Part shown: positions 1 through 5,922 of the stretch, in pieces | Position numbering within the stretch: position 1 is the stretch's first letter | Layout: every line of letters starts with the position of its first letter | Assembly: GCA_002490465.1 (NCBI GenBank) | Contig: DKUB01000004.1 | Coordinates: 1-20,324 of the forward strand | Length of the DNA: 20,324 nucleotides | Origin: Lachnoclostridium sp. UBA7215 | Lineage (GTDB): Bacteria > Bacillota > Clostridia > Lachnospirales > Lachnospiraceae | Reading direction: 5' to 3' | The notes under the pieces: model-generated | Told to the model about the DNA's origin: nothing | The model's input: the letters and a program-made list of their open reading frames with translations, nothing else | Databases searched by the model: none | Translations under genes and position numbers: made by a program

Positions 1-356
1 TTTTTTGCAGCACTCCTCCATAGATTTGCACCTCTGGTGCAATCCGCAGTAATAAATTACAAAAGTAGGTGGTGCATAAAGGACCGGCGGGCGGCTGATG
101 CTGCAAAAGCAGGGCAATAGGGCGACAGACAGTGAGTTCTGCGATAGGATGGCCTTTTGGCTGACGGAGAAAACCATTTACTTTTCGCAGGGAGTGTTAT
201 ACCGGGCAAGAGCCGTATAACACTGCCATATTAACGCAAATGACTAAGCGGTTGCCCTGAGTATTAAAGAAAGTTATTGTGTATTTTTCCTGTTGGTGTT
301 ATTATTACAATTAGGCTGGCTTGTCAGCCCTTTGTATACAGAGAGAGGAAAGTACA
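1..356. other. Gene-poor region with structured segments upstream of the phosphate transporter gene
   Basis: No convincing gene lies in these 356 bases. A 7-bp stem with a 3-nt loop (TTGCACC, 26-32; GGTGCAA, 36-42) lies near the left edge. A strong hairpin occupies 191-227: AGTGTTATAC (193-202) pairs perfectly with GTATAACACT (215-224), extended by two G-C pairs past a bulge, and a GGC/GCC pair closes an apical AAGA loop. CAGGGCAA (110-117) is the exact complement of TTGCCCTG (252-259), so 110-259 could fold as one closed RNA domain. A 40-codon frame runs from ATG 98 to TAA 218-220 without a convincing ribosome binding site. None of the hairpins is followed by a T-run. I could not match the region to a riboswitch class I know. 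It may be a non-coding RNA, an intergenic repeat or decayed sequence. Confidence 0.4.
277..305 (+). promoter_or_regulatory. Weak candidate sigma-A promoter for the Na+/phosphate transporter gene
   Basis: TTGTGT (277-282) and TATTAT (300-305) are separated by 17 bp. The -10 matches 5 of 6 consensus bases, the -35 only 3 of 6. An overlapping TACAAT (306-311) is an alternative -10. A start near 312 would leave a leader of about 45 nt and would put the structured segment at 110-259 outside the transcript. Low certainty. Confidence 0.25.
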
Positions 357-2006
357 ATGACTATTTGGAATGTGATTAATTTGCTGGGCGGACTTGCTAT
401 GTTCATCTTTGGTATGAACCTCATGAGTGATGGATTAAAGCTGGTTGCTGGCCCATATTTGAAAAACATTTTAGAAAAACTTACACAGAACCGTATTGTG
501 GCAATGATTGTCGGTGCCGGGCTGACGGCATTGATTCAGAGCTCCAATGCGATGTGTGTTATGGTAGTTGGCTTTGTAAATGCCGGAATGATGCAGTTAG
601 AGCGTTCTGTTGGAATTCTGATGGGGGCCAAAATCGGTACGACAATTACCGGGCAGCTGATTGCGTTTAACATTTCGGAAATAGCGCCGATTATTGCTTT
701 TGTCGGTGTGGCTGTATATATGTTTGCTAAAAAACCGAGAGTGAAAAATGTGGGGCAGATTATTGCCAGCCTTGGCGTCCTGTTTATTGGACTTGGTACG
801 ATGAGTAGTGCGATGAAGCCATTGGCTGGCGAAGTCTGGTTCCAGAATCTGCTCCGTGAGTTCTCTAATCCAATCCTCTGTGTTCTTATTGGAATTATTT
901 TCACTGTGATTATTCAAAGCGCTTCCGCTTCTGTCGGTGTTTTACAGATGCTGGCACTCAGTGGGGTAATGATGTTTCCCGATGCTTTTCCGCAGGCTTT
1001 TTACATAATGCTTGGTATGAATATCGGGGCAAGCGTTGCTCCGGCACTCGCTTCTCTTGGCGGGCGCAAGGATGCCAAGAGAGTGGCATTCATAGTTATT
1101 CTGTTTGAGAGTATTGGTATGGTGTTTTTCCTTATACTGACAAGCATTTTTCCTGTTATCTTTGATTGGATTATGGCCACATCACCGGGGAATCCAACAA
1201 GGCAGATTGCCAATGCCAATACCATTTTTAATCTTGTCACCGTACTGCTGTTGCTGCCGTGTGCCAAATATCTGGTTCGCATTGCCGAGTGGGTAATTCG
1301 TGGTGAGGACGAAAAAGAAAAGGAAAAATTGTCTCTTTACTATATTGATGAATCGGGTTACCAGTCCGGTACGGTGCTGCTTGGTCAGATTGACCGGGAA
1401 ATTGGCCGTATGCATGAGCTGGTTCAAATCAATATAGATGCAGCGACAAAGGCGTATTTTGGCCATATGCCAATCAGCCGGAAGCAATTTGATCAGAATG
1501 AGGCAGCCGTGGATTATCTGAATAAGGAAATTGTAGCAGCGCTGATTCGTACCAGTGGAATGAGCTTAAACGAAAAAGAGGCCATGCATGCAGGACATTT
1601 ATACCATATTGTGACAGATCTTGAGCGAATTGGGGATCACGCAGAAAATGTGCTCGGTTATGCCCTTCAGATGGAAAGGAATAAACAGAAATTCTCTAAT
1701 AAGGCATTAAAGGATTTAAAAGAACTTACTTCTTCTGTTTATAAAATTTATGATTTAGCTTATGAGCATTTTGTTGCACCAAGTCAGGAACTTTATACAG
1801 TCATTTATAAAATGGAAGATAACATAGACGCCCTCGTAGAGAAAATGCGTAACAGTAATATTAAACGTCTTGCAAAGATGAAATGTGAGGCTACACAGGG
1901 CTTGTTTTACAGTGAAATTCTGGTGGATCTGGAACGTGTATCGGATCATGCATTGAATATTGCTCAGGCGGCAAAAAAATTTAGTGTGTTAGATGACGAG
2001 GAGTAG
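357..2006 (+). CDS. Na+/phosphate cotransporter with C-terminal PhoU-like domain
   Basis: The 549-residue protein is an inner-membrane Na+-dependent phosphate symporter of the NptA/YjbB type (Na_Pi_cotrans family). The two inverted transport repeats are visible: a first QSSNA motif at residues 61-65 with GAKIGTTITG at about 90-99, and a second QSASASVG motif at about 187-194 with GMNIGASVAP at about 220-229. About eight hydrophobic segments fill residues 1-310. Residues 340-545 are a helical PhoU-like domain with two signature motifs, LERIGDHAEN (422-431) and LERVSDHALN (525-534), which in PhoU proteins bind metal and sense phosphate status. I chose ATG 357 because AGGAAAG (346-352) lies just upstream; the upstream in-frame TTG at 321 has no Shine-Dalgarno sequence and would add 12 residues before the first membrane segment. 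The gene appears monocistronic. The ion and substrate are inferred from the family. Confidence 0.92.
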   Translation: MTIWNVINLLGGLAMFIFGMNLMSDGLKLVAGPYLKNILEKLTQNRIVAMIVGAGLTALIQSSNAMCVMVVGFVNAGMMQLERSVGILMGAKIGTTITGQLIAFNISEIAPIIAFVGVAVYMFAKKPRVKNVGQIIASLGVLFIGLGTMSSAMKPLAGEVWFQNLLREFSNPILCVLIGIIFTVIIQSASASVGVLQMLALSGVMMFPDAFPQAFYIMLGMNIGASVAPALASLGGRKDAKRVAFIVILFESIGMVFFLILTSIFPVIFDWIMATSPGNPTRQIANANTIFNLVTVLLLLPCAKYLVRIAEWVIRGEDEKEKEKLSLYYIDESGYQSGTVLLGQIDREIGRMHELVQINIDAATKAYFGHMPISRKQFDQNEAAVDYLNKEIVAALIRTSGMSLNEKEAMHAGHLYHIVTDLERIGDHAENVLGYALQMERNKQKFSNKALKDLKELTSSVYKIYDLAYEHFVAPSQELYTVIYKMEDNIDALVEKMRNSNIKRLAKMKCEATQGLFYSEILVDLERVSDHALNIAQAAKKFSVLDDEE

Positions 2007-2053
2007 AGCGGATAGATAAAGTTTTTTAAATCAAAAAAATTTGTATTTTCTTC

Positions 2054-2081
2054 TTGCCAAATACAAAATATAGTATATAAT
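2054..2081 (+). promoter_or_regulatory. Sigma-A promoter of nrdD
   Basis: TTGCCA (2054-2059, 5 of 6 consensus bases) and TATAAT (2076-2081, perfect) are separated by 16 bp. Transcription would start near 2088, giving a leader of about 85 nt. A NrdR-like palindrome occupies the spacer and touches the -10, and a second covers the predicted start, an arrangement typical of repression. Confidence 0.7.
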
Positions 2082-2156
2082 AGTAATCAGCACTACATAT
2101 AGTAGGGCGAGGGAAAGTTAATAACTATATTTTGTAAAGCAAACTATATTTTGCAT
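2061..2156. promoter_or_regulatory. Array of four NrdR-box-like operators
   Basis: NrdR is the ATP-cone repressor of ribonucleotide reductase genes; its boxes resemble ACACWATATATWGTGT and usually occur in pairs about three helical turns apart. Four 16-bp matches with the core C-N8-G are visible: 2061-2076 (13 of 16), 2090-2105 (12 of 16), 2122-2137 (11 of 16) and 2141-2156 (12 of 16). Start-to-start distances are 29, 32 and 19 bp. The first lies between -35 and -10, the second over the predicted start, the last two in the leader. The first box read on the minus strand shares CTATATTTTGTA with the third. Binding by NrdR is inferred; no nrdR gene is in the window. Confidence 0.6.
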
Positions 2157-2172
2157 AGCATAGGAGGAAATT

Positions 2173-4362
2173 ATGCACGATTCCGTAAATACAAATGTCA
2201 TTAAAAGAAATGGTGAAGAAGTCGATTTTGACTTGTCTAAGATTGAAAATGCCATACGGGCCGCCAATCATGAGGTGGATAAACTATATCAGATGAACGA
2301 TTTTCAGGTTCGGGCAGTAGCAGATAATATAGCAAAGCAAATTAGCGATATGACTTACGCTGTCCATGTAGAGGACATTCAGGATATGGTAGAGACCGGC
2401 ATCATGGAGATGCGGGGATATGAAGTTGCTCAGAAGTATGTGCGTTACCGTTACAAAAGAGAGCTGGCCCGTAAATCAAATACTACGGATAACGGCATTC
2501 TATCCTTAATTGAGAATATAAATGAAGAGGTGAATCAGGAAAATTCCAATAAAAACCCTGTGATTAACTCAACGCAGAGGGATTATATGGCGGGAGAGGT
2601 CAGCAAGGATCTGACAAAGCGGATGCTTTTGCCGGAGGATATTGTGGCCGCACATGAGGAAGGCATTATTCATTTTCATGACTCTGACTATTTTGCCCAG
2701 AAGGAGCATAACTGTGACTTGATAAATCTGGAAGACATGCTGCAAAATGGGACGGTTATCAGTGAGACTTTGATTGAGAAGCCCCACAGCTTTTTTACAG
2801 CATGTAATGTCACAACGCAGATTGTTGCCCAGGTGGCGAGTAATCAGTATGGCGGACAGTCTTTTACGCTGTCCCATCTGGCTCCATTTGTTGATGTCAG
2901 CAGACAGAAGCTGCGAAAGGCTGTGATTGAAGAGCGCATGGAGTGCGGTGAATCCATGGATGAGGATATTATAAACCGAATTACAGAAAAGAGACTCCGC
3001 ACAGAAATTAAAAGTGGGATTCAGACCATTCAGTACCAGTTGATTACACTTATGACCTGTAATGGGCAGGCACCGTTTGTCACTATGTTCATGTATTTGG
3101 ATGAAGTGCCGGAGGGGCAGACAAGAGATGACCTCGCAATGATTATTGAAGAAGTCCTGATTCAGAGAATGCAGGGTGTGAAAAATGAAAAGGGCATCTG
3201 GATAACTCCGGCATTTCCGAAACTTATTTATGTACTGGATGAGGATAATATTACAGAGGGGTCTCCTTATTGGCATTTGACGGAGCTTGCAGCCAAGTGC
3301 ACAGCGAAACGTATGGTGCCGGACTATATATCTGCTAAGGTGATGCGTGAATTGAAAAAAGGAGATGTATATCCCTGTATGGGTTGCCGGTCTTTTCCGA
3401 CGGTGGAAGATGGTCAGCGTAATCCGGATGGCAGCCGGAAGTATTATGGACGGTTTAATCAGGGGGTTGTTACGATCAATCTGGTGGATGTTGCCTGTTC
3501 CGCTGAGGGAGATATGGGGCGGTTCTGGGAAATATTGGATGAGCGACTGGAGCTTTGCCACCGCGCACTGCGGTGCCGTCATGAGCGCCTGCTTGGAACG
3601 AAATCTGATGTTGCGCCGATTTTATGGCAGCATGGTGCACTGGCACGTTTGAAAAAGGGTGAGAAAATTGACAAGTTGTTATATGGCGGTTATTCCACAA
3701 TTTCTTTGGGATATGCCGGTCTGTATGAAATGTGTGTCCGCATGACCGGGGAGAGCCACACGACGGAAAAGGGGCGCGAATTTGCACTTTCTGTTATGCA
3801 GCGATTAAATGATAAATGCAGCGAGTGGAAGGAAGCAGAGAATATCAGTTATTCTGTATATGGCACACCGATGGAGTCAACGACCTATAAGTTTGCCAAA
3901 TGCCTCCAAAAACGTTTTGGCATGATTCCGGGAGTAACGGATCGCAATTATATTACAAACAGTTATCATGTTCATGTAACGGAAGAGATTGATGCTTTCA
4001 GTAAATTGAAATTCGAGGCGGATTTCCAGAGGTTATCGCCCGGCGGTGCCATTAGTTATGTTGAGGTTCCTAATTTACAGGATAATTTGGATGCCGTGTT
4101 GTCGGTTATGAAATTTATATATGATAATATTGTATATGCGGAGTTGAACACAAAGAGCGATTTTTGTGAAAAATGCGGATATGACGGTGAGATTCAGATA
4201 AAGTCAGATAAAACAGGAAAGCTTATCTGGGAGTGCCCGAACTGTGGAAATCATGACCAGAATTATTTGTTTGTTGCCCGCCGAACCTGCGGCTATATTG
4301 GCACGCAATTCTGGAATCAGGGGCGCACACAGGAAATTAAAGACAGAGTACTGCATTTATAG
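2173..4362 (+). CDS. nrdD: Anaerobic (class III) ribonucleoside-triphosphate reductase
   Basis: This cytoplasmic glycyl-radical enzyme reduces ribonucleoside triphosphates to dNTPs without oxygen, using formate or a thiol system as reductant in family members. Its 729 residues match the family's usual length. Residues about 5-95 form an N-terminal ATP-cone for allosteric control. NCDLINL (Cys181) and PCMGCRSF (Cys402, Cys405) carry the expected active-site cysteines. A C-terminal zinc finger is formed by Cys665, Cys668, Cys688 and Cys691. The radical loop RRTCGYIG follows, with Gly707 aligning to the radical-bearing glycine of E. coli NrdD. The start is fixed by AGGAGG five bases upstream of ATG. 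The activase gene nrdG, often adjacent, is not in the window; instead a ThrH-like gene follows after 27 bp, probably in the same transcript. Expression is likely controlled by NrdR through the upstream boxes. Confidence 0.97.
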   Translation: MHDSVNTNVIKRNGEEVDFDLSKIENAIRAANHEVDKLYQMNDFQVRAVADNIAKQISDMTYAVHVEDIQDMVETGIMEMRGYEVAQKYVRYRYKRELARKSNTTDNGILSLIENINEEVNQENSNKNPVINSTQRDYMAGEVSKDLTKRMLLPEDIVAAHEEGIIHFHDSDYFAQKEHNCDLINLEDMLQNGTVISETLIEKPHSFFTACNVTTQIVAQVASNQYGGQSFTLSHLAPFVDVSRQKLRKAVIEERMECGESMDEDIINRITEKRLRTEIKSGIQTIQYQLITLMTCNGQAPFVTMFMYLDEVPEGQTRDDLAMIIEEVLIQRMQGVKNEKGIWITPAFPKLIYVLDEDNITEGSPYWHLTELAAKCTAKRMVPDYISAKVMRELKKGDVYPCMGCRSFPTVEDGQRNPDGSRKYYGRFNQGVVTINLVDVACSAEGDMGRFWEILDERLELCHRALRCRHERLLGTKSDVAPILWQHGALARLKKGEKIDKLLYGGYSTISLGYAGLYEMCVRMTGESHTTEKGREFALSVMQRLNDKCSEWKEAENISYSVYGTPMESTTYKFAKCLQKRFGMIPGVTDRNYITNSYHVHVTEEIDAFSKLKFEADFQRLSPGGAISYVEVPNLQDNLDAVLSVMKFIYDNIVYAELNTKSDFCEKCGYDGEIQIKSDKTGKLIWECPNCGNHDQNYLFVARRTCGYIGTQFWNQGRTQEIKDRVLHL

Positions 4363-4389
4363 AAAAGACAGGAATGGAGACAGGTTACA

Positions 4390-4992
4390 ATGTATATTAC
4401 ATGTTTAGATTTAGAGGGAGTATTAGTACCGGAGATTTGGATTGCCTTTGCCAATGCGAGCGGCATACCGGAGCTGACAAAGACAACGAGGGATGAGCCG
4501 GATTATGATAAACTGATGAAGTTCCGGCTTCAGATTTTGAAAGAGCATGGGATTGGCCTGAAAGAAATTCAGGAGACAATTGCTACGATAGACCCAATGC
4601 CTGGGGCCAGGGAATTTCTTGATGAACTGCGCAGCTTTTGTCAGGTTATCATTATTAGTGACACGTTTACGCAGTTTGCGACACCCCTTATGAAAAAGCT
4701 CGGCTGGCCGACTATTTTCTGTAATACTCTTGAAGTTTCAGAGAGCGGGGACATTACCGGTTACTGCATGCGCATTCCGGATTCAAAACTGACAACAGTA
4801 AAGGCGTTACAGTCGATTGGTTTTGATACCATTGCCAGTGGGGACAGCTATAATGATTTAGGCATGATACAGGCGAGCAAAGCGGGATTCCTGTTCCGCA
4901 GCACGGAACAGATTAAGTCAGATTATCCGGAGTTCCCGGCATTTGAGGAATATGCTGACCTCATGTCAGCAATACGAAAAGTTATAAATTAA
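4390..4992 (+). CDS. thrH: ThrH-type HAD phosphatase (phosphoserine phosphatase / homoserine phosphotransferase)
   Basis: This 200-residue cytoplasmic HAD-superfamily enzyme closely resembles Pseudomonas ThrH, which dephosphorylates phosphoserine and can transfer the phosphate to homoserine, linking serine and threonine synthesis. Motif I is DLEGVLVPE, with nucleophile Asp7 and Glu9 in the ThrH-specific DxE form instead of the usual DxD. Motif II is Ser90-Asp91, motif III Lys133, and motif IV GDSYND (151-156). Length and the small helical cap at about 15-75 match the family. GGAGA lies ten bases upstream of the ATG. It follows nrdD by 27 bp with no terminator between, so it probably shares the nrdD promoter, a pairing without an obvious metabolic reason. 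Bifunctionality is inferred from the family; simple phosphoserine phosphatase activity is the conservative alternative. Confidence 0.9.
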   Translation: MYITCLDLEGVLVPEIWIAFANASGIPELTKTTRDEPDYDKLMKFRLQILKEHGIGLKEIQETIATIDPMPGAREFLDELRSFCQVIIISDTFTQFATPLMKKLGWPTIFCNTLEVSESGDITGYCMRIPDSKLTTVKALQSIGFDTIASGDSYNDLGMIQASKAGFLFRSTEQIKSDYPEFPAFEEYADLMSAIRKVIN

Positions 4993-4996
4993 TCTA

Positions 4997-5782
4997 TTAT
5001 TCTTTTTCCGCCGGATGGTCCGAAGCTGTCCGGCGATATTCTTTTGGTGGTATTCCCGTTCTTTTCTTAAACTGGCGGCAGAAATGCTCGACGTTATTGT
5101 ATCCACATAAGGTACTGATATTCTGAATGGTAGTATCGGTATTTTGCAGTAAATGCATGGCATGGGAGATGCGGGCTGTAATGACATCTTCCATACAGCT
5201 GATGTGAAACAGCTTTTTATAAATTTTCTGAAGTAGCCGCACACTGATATTAATGCGGGAAGCCATTTCAGGCAGCGTCCATGGATAAGCCGGATTTAGA
5301 TAAACTTCATCCCGCAGAGTGTCGAGGGCGTCCTGATATGGGGTAGCCTGATGCTGCCAGGCATAATCATGCAGCCGGTAAAGCAGAATTAACATGAGTT
5401 GGGTCAGGACATAGTTTCTTGTGCGGAATCCAGCTATGTTTTCGTAAGCAATTTCGTGCCAATAATAGTGAAAATTATCATAATCATAGCAGGGGAACGG
5501 TTCACCAAATGGAATAAATTGTTCGGTGAAAAAAGGTTCATCACAATCAAAGCGAATCCAGTCGTATATTAGCTGCCCGCTGGCAGCCTTATAATGGATT
5601 GACTGTTTTGGATGATAGACAATGCAGGTGTAAGGCGGATATTTTTTCCATTCTCCTTTTAACTCAAGTAGAACCGGGACCAGAAATAGCATCACTTCGT
5701 AATGTCCCAGGCCATCTGGCAGGAAATCTTCAAAACCTTCTTCCATTTCCTCATGTAGAACTGCATAAATCAAACGAATCAT
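4997..5782 (-). CDS. AraC-family transcriptional regulator
   Basis: This 261-residue protein has the usual AraC layout: an N-terminal sensing region of about 130 residues, probably cupin-like and rich in aromatic residues, and a C-terminal double helix-turn-helix from about residue 150 to 252. The first recognition unit is around LPEMASRINISVRLLQKIYK; the second contains the family signature ISTLCGYNNVEHFCRQFKKR ending at PPKEYR. I chose the ATG at 5782 because AGGAGG precedes it by nine bases; an in-frame TTG at 5833 would add 17 residues but coincides with a likely -35 element and lacks a Shine-Dalgarno sequence. The gene is divergent from the GH10 xylanase gene, so it is a good candidate activator of that gene, responding to a sugar. 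The ligand is not evident from the sequence. Confidence 0.92.
   Translation of the reverse strand: MIRLIYAVLHEEMEEGFEDFLPDGLGHYEVMLFLVPVLLELKGEWKKYPPYTCIVYHPKQSIHYKAASGQLIYDWIRFDCDEPFFTEQFIPFGEPFPCYDYDNFHYYWHEIAYENIAGFRTRNYVLTQLMLILLYRLHDYAWQHQATPYQDALDTLRDEVYLNPAYPWTLPEMASRINISVRLLQKIYKKLFHISCMEDVITARISHAMHLLQNTDTTIQNISTLCGYNNVEHFCRQFKKRTGIPPKEYRRTASDHPAEKE
5009..5046 (+). terminator. Candidate terminator for the nrdD-thrH unit inside the end of the AraC gene
   Basis: CGCCGGA (5009-5015) pairs with TCCGGCG (5029-5035), followed on the plus strand by ATATTCTTTT. The convergent genes are only 4 bp apart, so this hairpin lies within the 3' coding end of the minus-strand regulator. The T-tract is interrupted, so strength is uncertain. 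Confidence 0.45.
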
Positions 5783-5804
5783 AGTTATTGGCCTCCTATC
5801 ACAA

Positions 5805-5833
5805 AGATTAACAGTTGATGCCAGATATGTCAA
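5805..5833 (-). promoter_or_regulatory. Candidate promoter of the AraC-family gene
   Basis: On the minus strand TTGACA (5833-5828, perfect -35) and TAATCT (5810-5805, weak -10) are separated by 17 bp. The weak -10 lies inside a GATTAAC element that may be an operator, compatible with autoregulation. Confidence 0.4.
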
Positions 5834-5893
5834 TAAGTTAATCGCATTATATCATTGTCGGAAAGTTGTGCAAGAGAGTATAATTGATTTAAC
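5806..5893. promoter_or_regulatory. GATTAAC-type candidate operator elements in the divergent AraC/GH10 region
   Basis: GATTAAC (5806-5812) and GTTAATC (5837-5843) form a perfect inverted pair with centres 31 bp apart, about three helical turns, flanking the -35 of the regulator gene. A degenerate third copy, GATTTAAC (5886-5893), lies just downstream of the xylanase -10. AraC-type proteins usually bind paired half-sites, so these are plausible targets; nothing in the sequence proves it. Confidence 0.35.
5855..5884 (+). promoter_or_regulatory. Candidate promoter of the GH10 xylanase gene
   Basis: TTGTCG (5855-5860, 4 of 6) and TATAAT (5879-5884, perfect) are separated by 18 bp. The poor -35 and long spacer suit an activator-dependent promoter, which fits the adjacent AraC-type gene. 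Confidence 0.5.
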
Positions 5894-5922
5894 TAAATGT
5901 ACGGATAGAATGGAGGATTGCT

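Larger units (their letters stand above)
2007..2172. promoter_or_regulatory. AT-rich intergenic region carrying the nrdD promoter and NrdR-like boxes
   Basis: This 166-bp gap separates the transporter gene from nrdD. The first 45 bases are AT-rich and hold only a weak A/T imperfect repeat, with no convincing terminator for the upstream gene. The remainder contains the promoter (2054-2081), four box-like elements (2061-2156) and the nrdD ribosome binding site AGGAGG (2162-2167), five bases before the ATG. Confidence 0.7.

Noticed and set aside
81..113. Passing resemblance to a fluoride riboswitch (GGCTGATG segment)
   Set aside because: Only one short motif matches; the conserved partner segments and pseudoknot are missing, and the downstream gene is a phosphate transporter rather than a fluoride exporter.
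321..356. Upstream TTG start extending the Na+/phosphate transporter by 12 residues
   Set aside because: It has no Shine-Dalgarno sequence, whereas ATG 357 has AGGAAAG at good spacing and begins just before the first membrane helix.
2569..3582. 337-codon open frame on the minus strand opposite nrdD
   Set aside because: nrdD is fully conserved across this stretch, and the antisense translation shows no recognisable domain or supported start.
5783..5833. Upstream TTG start for the AraC-family gene
   Set aside because: The codon coincides with the TTGACA -35 element, and the downstream ATG has AGGAGG.
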